DNA from: JBNJEM01 sp051745935
GTDB taxonomy: Bacteria > Planctomycetota > Planctomycetia > Pirellulales > Pirellulaceae
Reading direction: 5' to 3'
Length of the DNA: 8,355 nt
Assembly: GCA_051745935.1 (NCBI GenBank)
Contig: JBNJEM010000340.1
Location: 1 to 8,355, forward strand
Part shown: one piece after another, positions 1 through 6,713 of the stretch
Layout of the letters: each line of letters begins with the position of its first letter
Position numbering within the stretch: position 1 is the stretch's first letter
The notes under the pieces: generated by a model
The model's database searches: none
Told to the model about the DNA's origin: nothing
Seen by the model: the letters and a program-made list of their open reading frames with translations, nothing else
Program-made: the position numbers and the translations under genes

Positions 1-18
1 GGGGACCACTGGCCGGGA

Positions 19-335
19 CGCAAAAAACGATTTGCGGACCCGATATGCCTTCTAGTACGTGTGGCAAAAGGAATGTTTCGCCGCGAGTCCGACCGAGGGG
101 AAGGGGGGTTGCGCGCCCAGGCCCCTTCCAACCGGAAGAATCTAACGAGGTAGGACCTCGAACCAATGCGAGCTACCGCTCGAACCGTGTTAGCCCGCTC
201 CCGTTGGTCGCTAGAACTTGACTCAAAATGAACGACGTTCTTCGCATAAGCAGACTAAACGAGAGTATGGATAAGGTGGCTGAACTCTTTGTGGGATAAG
301 AGTTTCGTTTAGGTCGCCGCCCCGGCGGGGCGGCA
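19..335 (+). ncRNA. candidate structured RNA or long leader, unclassified
   Basis: This stretch has no credible ORF but carries many perfect complementary arms. They are 19-24/31-36 (6 bp), 35-39/87-91 (5 bp, competing with the first), 99-106/122-129 (8 bp), 142-146/189-193 enclosing two small hairpins (146-151/155-160 and 169-173/178-182, each followed by AACC), 230-233/237-240, 255-262/305-312 (8 bp) enclosing 283-289/298-304 (7 bp), and 316-323/327-334 (8 bp). The nested three-way-junction layout resembles folded RNA more than a promoter. The + strand is weakly favoured because G-T pairs that extend two of the helices are allowed only in + strand RNA. I looked for hallmarks of tmRNA, RNase P RNA, SRP RNA, 6S RNA and cobalamin riboswitches and saw none. 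It could be a separate ncRNA or an upstream leader of proA. Existence as a transcript is inference. Confidence 0.3.
316..334. repeat. perfect GC-only inverted repeat
   Basis: Eight-base arms GCCGCCCC (316-323) and GGGGCGGC (327-334) flank a 3-nt GGC spacer. It would make a very stable hairpin at the 3' edge of the structured block. No immediate T-run follows on either strand, so it is not a canonical intrinsic terminator, although it could end or protect an RNA made from the upstream block. Confidence 0.6.
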
Positions 336-589
336 CCGCAATTGGTTTTCGACGCCGTTGGACTTTCGACCGGTTGGCATTGGAACGCCCGTCGTCACCG
401 GTTACGCACGCGCCCCCTGCCGGGTGGCATGCTCGCCATGATGAGAAAGCATACAGTGAGTGTGCCGTCTCCGGTCGCTGGTGCGTTCTTGTGCATCGCG
501 GCAAAGCAGCGAGCGCGGGGTCGCGAGCGTGGGATGAGAGGGCGCCGGAGCGGCAGGGGTTTGGGCTCTCTGGGTCGACTAGTGCGGGT
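335..589. other. noncoding gap upstream of proA
   Basis: I see no gene here. Frames on both strands stay open only because of the high GC content. The + frame that runs into proA adds 76 residues that do not look like any ProA N-terminus. There is a short direct repeat GCGAGCG (509-515 and 523-529). I could not find a convincing -35/-10 pair for proA, so the transcription start is unresolved and may lie further upstream, before the structured block. Confidence 0.5.
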
Positions 590-595
590 AAGGTG
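590..595 (+). promoter_or_regulatory. ribosome binding site of proA
   Basis: AAGGTG lies 6 nt before ATG 602 and matches the anti-Shine-Dalgarno core. It decides the start: the longer in-frame ATG at 374 has no such site and gives a non-homologous extension. Confidence 0.7.
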
Positions 596-601
596 TTTTT
601 C

Positions 602-1894
602 ATGGCATGTGACGGATCTGCGGGTGGGAATGCGTATTCGGTGGCTAAGGCGGCGCGAGAGGCCTCGCGGGTTCTGGCATCGGCATCGCGGGAGCGAAAG
701 GACGCGGCGCTTCATGCCATGGCCCAGAACCTGGCGGCGCGGAAGGAGCTGATCCTGGAAGCCAACCGGGACGACGTGGAAGCTGCGATTTCGGCTGGGC
801 TACCGGAAAAGATGGTGGCCCGGCTTCGGTTCGGGGAGCGGAAGCTCGAGTCCCGACAAGAGAGTCTGGAGAAGATCGCGGCGCTGCCGGACCCGGTGGG
901 GCAGGTGATCCGGCGGGACGTGCGGCCCGGGGGGCTGCACGTGTCGCGGGTTCGCGTCCCGCTCGGCGTGGTTCTGATGGTCTACGAGGCGCGGCCGCAC
1001 GTGACCGTCAACGCGGGAAGTTTTTGCCTCAAGTCGGGCAACGCGGCGATCCTCCGCGGGGGCTCGGAGGCGAAGCGTTGCAACGCGGTTTTGGGGAAGC
1101 TGTGGCGGGAATCGCTGGCCGCCGCCGGGCTGCCGGAGGACGCCGTTCAGGTGGTTTCCGGTTCGCACGAAGAAGTTCGTGAATTGTTGGAGTTGGAGGA
1201 GTTCATTGATCTGGTGATTCCTCGAGGAGGCAAGGGACTGATTCGCTCGGTGGCCGAGCATTCGAGGATTCCGGTGATCAAGCATTACGAAGGGGTCTGT
1301 CACGTCTATCTCGATGAGATCGGCGATTTGGAAACGGCGGCCAACATCGTGCTCGATTCAAAGTGTCTCATGCCGGAAGTGTGCAACGCGGCCGAGACGC
1401 TGTTGGTTTCGCGCCAGGCAAAAGACCGGCTGCACGAGGTCCTGAAGCTGGTCCGCGATTGTGGTGTTACGTTGCGGGGGTGCGAGGAAACGCGGCGGCT
1501 TGACGAGCGGATCGAGCCGGCGACGGAGGAGGATTGGCGAACGGAGTACCTTGACCTGATCTTGTCCGTTCGGATTGTGGAGGGCGTGGAAGAGGCCATC
1601 GAGCACATCAACCGGCATGGTTCTCATCACACCGACACGATCGTGACCAGTAACGCGTCGCATGCAAAACAGTTTACATCCGGAGTCGATTCGGGAGTGG
1701 TCCTGGTCAACGCGTCCACGATGTTTTGCGACGGCGAATCATTGGGAATGGGGGCGGAGATTGGGATCTCGACGGACAAGCTTCATGCGCGAGGTCCGAT
1801 GGGGCTGGAGGAACTGACGAGCTACAAATTCATCATCGAGGGCGAAGGGCAAATCATGGGGGCTTGGTCCAAGCGGGTGGCGCCCGTGGAGTAG
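602..1894 (+). CDS. proA: glutamate-5-semialdehyde dehydrogenase (gamma-glutamyl phosphate reductase)
   Basis: This is the cytosolic second enzyme of proline synthesis, reducing gamma-glutamyl phosphate to glutamate-5-semialdehyde with NADPH (aldehyde dehydrogenase superfamily). It has 430 residues, close to the usual length of about 415-430. Hallmarks visible: an N-terminal helix REASRVLASAS, YEARPHVTVNAGSFCLKSGNA in the cofactor-binding half, VIPRGGKGLI, PVIKHYEGVCHVYLD, and MPEVCNAAETLLV with the catalytic Cys at residue 261. The C-terminus GMGAEIGISTDKLHARGPMGLEELTSYK is the family signature end. ATG 602 is chosen because AAGGTG precedes it and the ProA homology begins there. No proB (glutamate 5-kinase) is in the window, and the next gene is a GCS2-type ligase 23 bp downstream, probably co-transcribed. 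The family call is secure. Confidence 0.96.
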   Translation: MACDGSAGGNAYSVAKAAREASRVLASASRERKDAALHAMAQNLAARKELILEANRDDVEAAISAGLPEKMVARLRFGERKLESRQESLEKIAALPDPVGQVIRRDVRPGGLHVSRVRVPLGVVLMVYEARPHVTVNAGSFCLKSGNAAILRGGSEAKRCNAVLGKLWRESLAAAGLPEDAVQVVSGSHEEVRELLELEEFIDLVIPRGGKGLIRSVAEHSRIPVIKHYEGVCHVYLDEIGDLETAANIVLDSKCLMPEVCNAAETLLVSRQAKDRLHEVLKLVRDCGVTLRGCEETRRLDERIEPATEEDWRTEYLDLILSVRIVEGVEEAIEHINRHGSHHTDTIVTSNASHAKQFTSGVDSGVVLVNASTMFCDGESLGMGAEIGISTDKLHARGPMGLEELTSYKFIIEGEGQIMGAWSKRVAPVE

Positions 1895-1906
1895 CGTTGG
1901 GAAGAG

Positions 1907-1912
1907 AGGGAG
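1907..1912 (+). promoter_or_regulatory. ribosome binding site selecting a GTG start
   Basis: AGGGAG lies 5 nt before GTG 1918, inside the 23-bp gap after the proA stop. It supports GTG 1918 as the start rather than the in-frame ATG at 1726, which is inside proA. Confidence 0.7.
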
Positions 1913-1917
1913 TATTT

Positions 1918-3276
1918 GTGTCGCAATTGTACGAGCACTTCATTGACGGTTTTCGCCGCGCTGTCGCCTCGCGCGAATTCAGCGAGCGGCGGATTGGCGC
2001 GGAGCTGAAGTTTCCATTGGTCAATCGGGATGGAACCGCCGCCGCATTGGACGAGCTACTGGCGTTGTGGCATCATTTGTCGGAAAATGGCTGGGAGGCG
2101 ATTGAAGATGCGGTTACGGGTCAAATCGCCGGTGCCACCAGTCCGGGGCCCTACAATGACACGGTGGCTTCGTGTGAAACCGGCTACTGCAAAACGGAGT
2201 TTTCGCTGGCTCACGTGGCCAGTCTGTTCGAGTTGAGCGAATCGATTGAAGCGTTGCGCGGGGAGCTGAGGTCTTTCGCCAAGGAACGCGATAGCCGGTT
2301 TCTGGGGTATGGGATTCAACCGGTGACACCGCCGGGCCGAGACCTTCTTTTCAAGAAGGCGCGATCCTGTTTTTGGGATCAGGCCATGCCTTCAAATCGC
2401 CGGATTCCGCGGGAGCGCGGCGATGACATGCATTTGTTCACGGTGAACGCCGGCAGCCACGTGCATGTGAGCATCGATCCGGAGGACGCGGCCAAAGCGG
2501 TCAACGTGTTGAACGGGTTCGCGGGGCCGCAAATCGCCCTGACCGCCCATTCGGCGATTTGGCAAGGACGGCGGGACGAGCAATACCTCTGCGTGAACGA
2601 AAAACTGTGGGATTGGTGGAAACCGGCCGAGGGCCGCTCCGGCATGCCGGAACAGCCGTTCGATAACCTGGAACACTACGTGCGAGCGATCGAGAATCTA
2701 GCGCCGATATTCGTCAAGCGGGATGGGAAACCCATCCTGCTGCCCGGGTTCGATGCTTTCGGGGAATACTTCGCCTCGGCGGAGGCAACCGGGCGCTCGC
2801 TGGACGGCGAGGAGGTCCGGCTGGTCCCGCGACTTGAGGATATCGGCCTTCACAACTCCTGTTATTGGTACACGGCAAGAATTTCCCAATACTTTACGGT
2901 GGAAAACCGGGTGTTTGACCAGCAGCCCCCCGACCAACTGGAATTGGCCGCGGCGCTGACGCTCGGGTTGGTATCGGCCTTGGACGCGGCTTGGCAGGAA
3001 CTGTCGCGATATTCCTGGGCGGCGCTGCGCCAGGCGCGCGAGGCCGCCTGCCGCGATGGATTGGATGGGAACACGGCCGAATTCGAGATGGCTGAACTGG
3101 CGGGCCGCATGCTGGACATTGCCCGCTTCGGCCTGCAGCAACGCGGACTCGGTGAAGAGAAGTACCTGGAACCGCTACAAGAACGGCTCAGCCAGCGAAC
3201 CTGCCCGGCTCGCGACGCGATCGCGATTTTCGAGGACGCCGGCGCGAGCGGGCTCGTCGAGCAATTCGCGTTATGA
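1918..3276 (+). CDS. glutamate-cysteine ligase, GCS2 family
   Basis: The 452-residue protein belongs to the carboxylate-amine ligase GCS2 family, which joins the gamma-carboxyl of glutamate to an amine (classically cysteine) using ATP through a gamma-glutamyl phosphate. Visible signatures are GAELKFPL at residues 27-33 (the start of the ATP-grasp-like glutamine-synthetase fold, with the Glu expected to bind metal), NAGSHVHVSID with HVHV at 181-184, ALTAHSAIWQG at 207-217, and VENRVFDQQPP at 328-338, the counterpart of the family's E-x-R...D-x-QP element. Its length fits plant-type/EgtA-like GshA better than short YbdK proteins (about 370). The start is GTG 1918, behind AGGGAG. It sits 23 bp after proA, so both probably share a transcript. 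The acceptor could be an amine other than cysteine; the exact substrate is not provable here. No gshB is in the window. Confidence 0.85.
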   Translation: MSQLYEHFIDGFRRAVASREFSERRIGAELKFPLVNRDGTAAALDELLALWHHLSENGWEAIEDAVTGQIAGATSPGPYNDTVASCETGYCKTEFSLAHVASLFELSESIEALRGELRSFAKERDSRFLGYGIQPVTPPGRDLLFKKARSCFWDQAMPSNRRIPRERGDDMHLFTVNAGSHVHVSIDPEDAAKAVNVLNGFAGPQIALTAHSAIWQGRRDEQYLCVNEKLWDWWKPAEGRSGMPEQPFDNLEHYVRAIENLAPIFVKRDGKPILLPGFDAFGEYFASAEATGRSLDGEEVRLVPRLEDIGLHNSCYWYTARISQYFTVENRVFDQQPPDQLELAAALTLGLVSALDAAWQELSRYSWAALRQAREAACRDGLDGNTAEFEMAELAGRMLDIARFGLQQRGLGEEKYLEPLQERLSQRTCPARDAIAIFEDAGASGLVEQFAL

Positions 3277-3281
3277 GACGC

Positions 3282-3323
3282 CGGCCCCCGCGGGCCGCTT
3301 GGAATTCCCCGGCGAATTCCAAG
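3282..3323 (+). terminator. two tandem perfect hairpins, possible terminator or operon boundary
   Basis: Hairpin one has arms CGGCCC (3282-3287) and GGGCCG (3292-3297) with loop CCGC. Directly adjacent, hairpin two has perfect 10-base arms CTTGGAATTC (3298-3307) and GAATTCCAAG (3314-3323) with loop CCCGGC. Its outer base pair 3297/3324 can extend it, competing with hairpin one. Only a short CTTTTA follows at 3328-3332 (a run of four T), so intrinsic termination is plausible but weak. The site lies between the proA-GCS2 pair and the first mttB-like gene and probably marks a boundary or an mRNA processing point. Confidence 0.4.
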
Positions 3324-3351
3324 CCGGCTTTACTAGAAGACATTCGGAACC

Positions 3352-4833
3352 ATGGAACGATCGAACCTTATGAACCTGAATACAGCCTCTCATTTGGAAC
3401 CGGGATTGCAGTCGTCCCTCTATCAACCGCTTGCCAAGCGCGATGTCGAGCGAATTGCCTCGGCCGCCTTCGAGGTCCTGGAACAGTCCGGAATGGCGGT
3501 TTATTCCAAGTCCGCCCGCGAGGCCTTTCGAAGTGCCGGGGCGGAGGTGGATGAGGACAGCGGGGTGGTACGGCTGCCGCGCGCTCTGGTGGAGGATGCG
3601 ATTGCCTCGAACCCGTCGTCCATCACGCTCTACGGGAGGGACAAGGCATGTGATTGCGTGCTGGAGAAAAACCGCGTGCACTACGGCACGGGAGGCACCG
3701 CCATCTACGTGCTCGATCCCGAAACCGGCGAGCATCGCCAGTCAACGCTTCAGGATGTCATCCTCAATGCTCGGATGGTCGACCAGCTGGACAATATCCA
3801 TCTGTTCACCATCAATGTTTTCCCCAATGACATCAAGGGACACGACGACATCGACGTGAACCGTTTCTTCCACGCGTTGGATAACACCTCCAAACACGTT
3901 ATGGGCGGCATCTACTCGATGGCCGGGTGCCAGCAAGTGGTGAAAATGGCCGAGATGCTGGCCGGTGGTGAAGCGGCGCTGCGAAAACGCCCTTTCGTTT
4001 CCTTCATTACCTTGATCATCAGCCCCTTTAAGATCGACGATCATTACGGCGAAATGACCTGCTATCTGGCCAGAAAAGGGCTGCCGGTGGTGGTGCCAAC
4101 CGAACCGATCTGCGGCACGACGTCCCCTATCACGCTGGCCGGAAACGTCTTGACTCACATCGCGGAAACATTAGCCGGGATCGCGCTGGTCCAGTCGGTT
4201 CAAAAAGGCGCGCCGGGAATTTGTGGCAGCGTGGGTTCGATTACCAACCTGCAAACGATGCATCACGTCGGGGGCGCGATTGAGCGGGCCATGATCAATG
4301 CCGCCGTGTCTCAGTTGGCCCAGCACTTCCAGCTGCCGCTCTATTCGACCGCCGGTACCACGGATTCCAAAGAGGTGGATACGCAAGCCGCCTATGAGAG
4401 CGCCATGTCCAGCTTGTTGGTTGCCATGTCCGGGGCCAACTACATTCACGACATCGCGGGGCTCATGGAGTCGGACCTGACGGTCTCCTACGAGAAGCTC
4501 GTGCTGGACAACGAAATCCTCGGGATGTGCCAGCGCGTGTTGAGGGGGATCGAGGTCAACGATGAATCGTTGGCCCTGGACCTGCTCGTCGAAAAAGGCC
4601 CGGGCAAGGAATTCGTCGCCGACGAACACACCGTCCGGCACATGCGCCAGGAGTTCTTCACGCCGCGGTTGTCCAACCGCGAGAAGCGAGGGTCGATGTC
4701 GCCCGATGGCGGCGCTCTCGTCCGCGCCAAGGAACTGGTGAAGCAGATGAGGACCGCGCCGCAATCCAGCCGGCTGCCGGCCGATGTGCGTGAAAACGTG
4801 TTGCGATCATTTCCCGGAATTCAGTCACCCTGA
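3352..4833 (+). CDS. MttB-family (trimethylamine methyltransferase-like) protein, non-Pyl, copy 1
   Basis: The 493-residue protein is close to the family's usual length of about 470-500. MttB-family enzymes are TIM-barrel methyltransferases that transfer a methyl group from a methylated amine to a Co(I) corrinoid protein. Supporting stretches are YGTGGTAIYVLDPETGEHR near residue 105, VNRFFHALDNTSKHVMGG, PFVSFITLIISPFKI, TSPITLAGNVLTHIAETLAGIALVQ...KGAPGICGS, and LYSTAGTTDSKEVDTQAAYE at 330-349. The C-terminus LPADVRENVLRSFPGI is echoed in the second copy. No in-frame TAG occurs and the stop is TGA, so it is not a pyrrolysine enzyme. Known non-Pyl homologues demethylate glycine betaine, proline betaine, carnitine or gamma-butyrobetaine; the substrate here is unknown. 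The start ATG 3352 has only a weak Shine-Dalgarno (AGAAGA 3335-3340); ATG 3370 is an alternative. No corrinoid protein gene is adjacent. Confidence 0.88.
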   Translation: MERSNLMNLNTASHLEPGLQSSLYQPLAKRDVERIASAAFEVLEQSGMAVYSKSAREAFRSAGAEVDEDSGVVRLPRALVEDAIASNPSSITLYGRDKACDCVLEKNRVHYGTGGTAIYVLDPETGEHRQSTLQDVILNARMVDQLDNIHLFTINVFPNDIKGHDDIDVNRFFHALDNTSKHVMGGIYSMAGCQQVVKMAEMLAGGEAALRKRPFVSFITLIISPFKIDDHYGEMTCYLARKGLPVVVPTEPICGTTSPITLAGNVLTHIAETLAGIALVQSVQKGAPGICGSVGSITNLQTMHHVGGAIERAMINAAVSQLAQHFQLPLYSTAGTTDSKEVDTQAAYESAMSSLLVAMSGANYIHDIAGLMESDLTVSYEKLVLDNEILGMCQRVLRGIEVNDESLALDLLVEKGPGKEFVADEHTVRHMRQEFFTPRLSNREKRGSMSPDGGALVRAKELVKQMRTAPQSSRLPADVRENVLRSFPGIQSP

Positions 4834-4896
4834 CCCCCATCAATCGAATGCGCGCCGCCCGCGACGTGCTTGACAGTCGGTAACAACACGCGTTTC

Positions 4897-4931
4897 CCGC
4901 TTCCAGTACGCTGTTGGCGAGAGGAAATCCG
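4897..4931 (+). repeat. 35-bp direct repeat, copy 1
   Basis: Identical over 35 bases to 5141-5175, beginning CCGCTTCCAGTACGC and ending GAGGAAATCCG; flanking bases differ at both ends. Within it TTCC...GGAA encloses CGC-TGTTG-GCG, so each copy can fold into an imperfect REP-like hairpin. Confidence 0.9.
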
Positions 4932-4963
4932 GTAACCGTTCACGGGCAAAAGACTGATATCCG

Positions 4964-4981
4964 CGGACGTTCGGGCGTCCG
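4964..4981. repeat. inverted repeat CGGACG/CGTCCG
   Basis: Six-base perfect arms CGGACG (4964-4969) and CGTCCG (4976-4981) surround the spacer TTCGGG. It lies between the two 35-bp repeats. No T-run follows, so it is not called a terminator. Confidence 0.5.
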
Positions 4982-5012
4982 TTGCACCGTCGGTAGCGTG
5001 GAACGTAACGGA

Positions 5013-5031
5013 CCACGGGACAAGCCCGTGG
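5013..5031. repeat. inverted repeat CCACGGG/CCCGTGG
   Basis: Seven-base perfect arms (5013-5019 and 5025-5031) surround the loop ACAAG. From memory, short elements of this sort, an ACAAG loop in CCACGGG arms, recur between genes in some planctomycete and related genomes. That is impression, not a search result. Confidence 0.55.
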
Positions 5032-5080
5032 CATCCATGCGGGCCTTGCGTGTCCAGGCCATGTAGCGGCACCCGGGAAC

Positions 5081-5122
5081 GGCTGCGAAAATCGAATGGT
5101 TTTGCTCGGGCTTTTTGCAGCC
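5081..5122. repeat. long inverted repeat with 11-bp stem
   Basis: GGCTGCGAAAA (5081-5091) pairs with TTTTTGCAGCC (5112-5122), with one G-T pair that is allowed only in + strand RNA, around a 20-nt loop. C5080-G5123 adds another pair. It lies just upstream of the second 35-bp repeat. Neither side has the T-run expected of an intrinsic terminator beyond the stem. Confidence 0.5.
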
Positions 5123-5140
5123 GGTTATGGAATTTGGACG

Positions 5141-5175
5141 CCGCTTCCAGTACGCTGTTGGCGAGAGGAAATCCG
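5141..5175 (+). repeat. 35-bp direct repeat, copy 2
   Basis: Exact copy of 4897-4931, offset 244 bp. It ends 38 bp before the chosen mttB2 start, so it would lie in the 5' untranslated region or promoter of mttB2. It can fold as TTCC (5145-5148)/GGAA (5167-5170) outside CGC (5153-5155)/GCG (5161-5163). Confidence 0.9.
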
Positions 5176-5203
5176 AGTGGTTTCATTAGGGCTTTTTTGA
5201 AGT

Positions 5204-5207
5204 GAGG
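5204..5207 (+). promoter_or_regulatory. ribosome binding site of mttB2
   Basis: GAGG lies 6 nt before GTG 5214, so that codon is preferred over the in-frame GTG at 5202, which is preceded only by a T-rich stretch. The site overlaps the 5202 codon. Confidence 0.5.
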
Positions 5208-5213
5208 AATGTC

Positions 5214-6713
5214 GTGCCTGAATTGCAGCGAGAAGGCGTGGTCGTGACGCCGCATTGCCGTTTGTCGCAAGAACAAATTGAATTGATTGACGGCGTGTCG
5301 CGTGATTTGTTGGAGGATCCCGGCCTGTTGTGTTATAACGCGGACGCGGCCGAGGTCTATCGCGCGGCCGGCGCCAAGATCGAGCAGGAGGACGAGTGCG
5401 TTCGCGTTCGCCTCCCGTCCTCGATCGTCGACCAGGCCCTTGATACCGCCCCATCCAAAATCGTTCTGGGGGCGCGTGATCCGTCGAACCGCCTGATCCT
5501 CGATGCCCATGAACCTCGCGTGCGGTTTGGGAGCGGATCGGAAACCAACGTATGGCTGCGGGTGGACTTCGACGGCAACGTACCGAAGTTTACCCGGTTG
5601 CCCGGCTCCATCGAGCGGCTTCGCGACTCGGCCCATCTGTGCGAGAACTTGGAAAACCTCGACTTCTTCATCCGCAACGTGAATCTGCAGGACAAAGGGA
5701 TCACCGAACGGAACAAGGATGTAAACCAGTTCTTCACCAGTTTGGACAACATCAGTAAGCATGTTCAAGCGGGTTTGACGAGTTTGGAATCCTTGGACGA
5801 CGTGTTGCGTCTGGGACACATCGTGGCCGGCGGAAAGGACGCGTTTCAAGAGAACCCCGTGTTGTCCTTCATTACCTGCGTGATCAAGAGCCCATTGCAG
5901 ATGGTGGACGACACGGCCGCGAAATTGATCGAAATCACCAAGCGGCGGGTGCCGGTCGTGATTTCCAGTTGTCCGATGGGGGGCGCCACGGGACCCTTCG
6001 ACGAATTCGGCATGGTGGCTCAAATCAACGCCGAGTTGCTCGCCGGCGTGACGTTGAATCAGCTGGTCAGCGCGGGGGCTCCCGTCCTCTACGGGGCCGT
6101 GCCCGTCCGAACCCGGCTGGACAACCTGAATGACATGTACGCGGCGCCGGAGTTCGTTCAATATAACCAGGGTTGCGCTCAGATGGCCCGTTACTATGGG
6201 CTGCCGTGCTACTCCACGGCCGGCGTGGGGGACAGCTCGGTTCCGGGCATCCAGGCAACTACCGAAAAAATGCTCACGCTCCTCTCCGTCCCGGCGTCCG
6301 GCGCGCAGTACGTGCATTACGCCTTCGGCTTGCTGGAGCGCACCAACGTGTTTTGCCCGGAGCAGGCGATACTGGATGATGTCCAAATCGATTTGACCAA
6401 ACGCATGTTGAAGGATTCTCCGGTCGCCGAACAGCGGCGCCAGGACGTGCTCTCGTTGCTGCGGGAAGTCATGGAGTCGCCCCAGAAGACGTTTATGTAT
6501 CATGTTCCTTTGCCGAGCCGCGATCCGGTCTATCCGTGCTATCCGCTTGAAGATGCCGAGACCGGAGCGCTGGGTGCCGCCCACCGGCGGTACGAGGAAA
6601 TCCTGCAGCGTCCTCGTAACCCCATGCCCGCGGATGTGCGGGGCCAGTTGGTGGAGAATATCCCAGGCCTTTTGCCGGAAACTCTAGCTGATTCAAGGGA
6701 AACAACCAAATGA
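5214..6713 (+). CDS. MttB-family (trimethylamine methyltransferase-like) protein, non-Pyl, copy 2
   Basis: The 499-residue protein (503 if GTG 5202 is used) is a divergent paralogue of the copy at 3352. Shared order of blocks: RFGSGSETNVWL matches YGTGGTAIYVL, VNQFFTSLDNISKHVQAG matches VNRFFHALDNTSKHVMGG, and PVLSFITCVIKSPLQM matches PFVSFITLIISPFKI. AELLAGVTLNQLVSAGAPVLYG follows, then CYSTAGVGDSSVPGIQATTE (residues 332 on), and PADVR...IPG at the end. Family role: methyl transfer from a methylated amine to a cobalamin protein. There is no in-frame TAG, so no pyrrolysine. It differs from copy 1 in the substrate-side segment (CPMGGATGPFDEFG replaces EPICGTTSPITLAG) and has a longer insertion near the C-terminus (about 430-470). 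The stop overlaps the next start as ATGA, which couples it to the SAM methyltransferase. The substrate is unknown. Confidence 0.86.
   Translation: MPELQREGVVVTPHCRLSQEQIELIDGVSRDLLEDPGLLCYNADAAEVYRAAGAKIEQEDECVRVRLPSSIVDQALDTAPSKIVLGARDPSNRLILDAHEPRVRFGSGSETNVWLRVDFDGNVPKFTRLPGSIERLRDSAHLCENLENLDFFIRNVNLQDKGITERNKDVNQFFTSLDNISKHVQAGLTSLESLDDVLRLGHIVAGGKDAFQENPVLSFITCVIKSPLQMVDDTAAKLIEITKRRVPVVISSCPMGGATGPFDEFGMVAQINAELLAGVTLNQLVSAGAPVLYGAVPVRTRLDNLNDMYAAPEFVQYNQGCAQMARYYGLPCYSTAGVGDSSVPGIQATTEKMLTLLSVPASGAQYVHYAFGLLERTNVFCPEQAILDDVQIDLTKRMLKDSPVAEQRRQDVLSLLREVMESPQKTFMYHVPLPSRDPVYPCYPLEDAETGALGAAHRRYEEILQRPRNPMPADVRGQLVENIPGLLPETLADSRETTK
6695..6700 (+). promoter_or_regulatory. ribosome binding site inside the end of mttB2
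   Basis: AAGGGA, 9 nt before ATG 6710, lies within the last codons of mttB2. Together with the ATGA overlap at 6710-6713 it indicates translational coupling. Confidence 0.65.

Larger units (their letters stand above)
4834..5213. other. repeat-bearing intergenic region between the two mttB paralogues
   Basis: This 380-bp gap holds no supported gene. It contains a 35-bp perfect direct repeat (two copies), three hairpins (4964-4981, 5013-5031, 5081-5122) and a lone TTGACA at 4870-4875 with no matching -10. It looks like a patchwork of short dispersed intergenic elements inserted between paralogues. A promoter for mttB2 is expected in its 3' half but I cannot place one confidently. TTGCTC (5102-5107) with TATGGA (5126-5131) is a weak possibility. 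Confidence 0.6.

Noticed and set aside
157..190. GGTTCGAG twice on the minus strand, resembling tRNA T-loops
   Set aside because: No acceptor, D-arm or anticodon arm can be built around either; the motif is part of the paired small hairpins followed by AACC on the + strand.
218..249. TTGACT as a -35 element ahead of the 255-312 helix
   Set aside because: The only AT-containing -10 candidate (GCATAA, 244-249) needs a 20-nt spacer; too weak to call.
374..601. N-terminal extension of the proA frame to ATG 374
   Set aside because: The 76 extra residues show no ProA character, there is no ribosome site at 374, and AAGGTG sits 6 nt before ATG 602.
342..752. 136-residue + frame at the start of proA
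   Set aside because: Arg-rich low-complexity translation overlapping proA in another frame; a composition artefact.
4870..4898. Perfect -35 box TTGACA downstream of mttB1
   Set aside because: At 17-nt spacing the -10 position reads TTTCCC and no better hexamer occurs at 16-19 nt.
4821..6584. 587-residue open frame on the minus strand antisense to mttB2
   Set aside because: It mirrors a clear MttB coding frame, is rich in His/Gln/Arg as GC-rich shadows are, runs through the intergenic repeats and resembles no protein I know.
3352..6713. Pyrrolysine-containing MttB
   Set aside because: Neither frame contains an internal TAG and both stop at TGA, so no amber read-through is needed.
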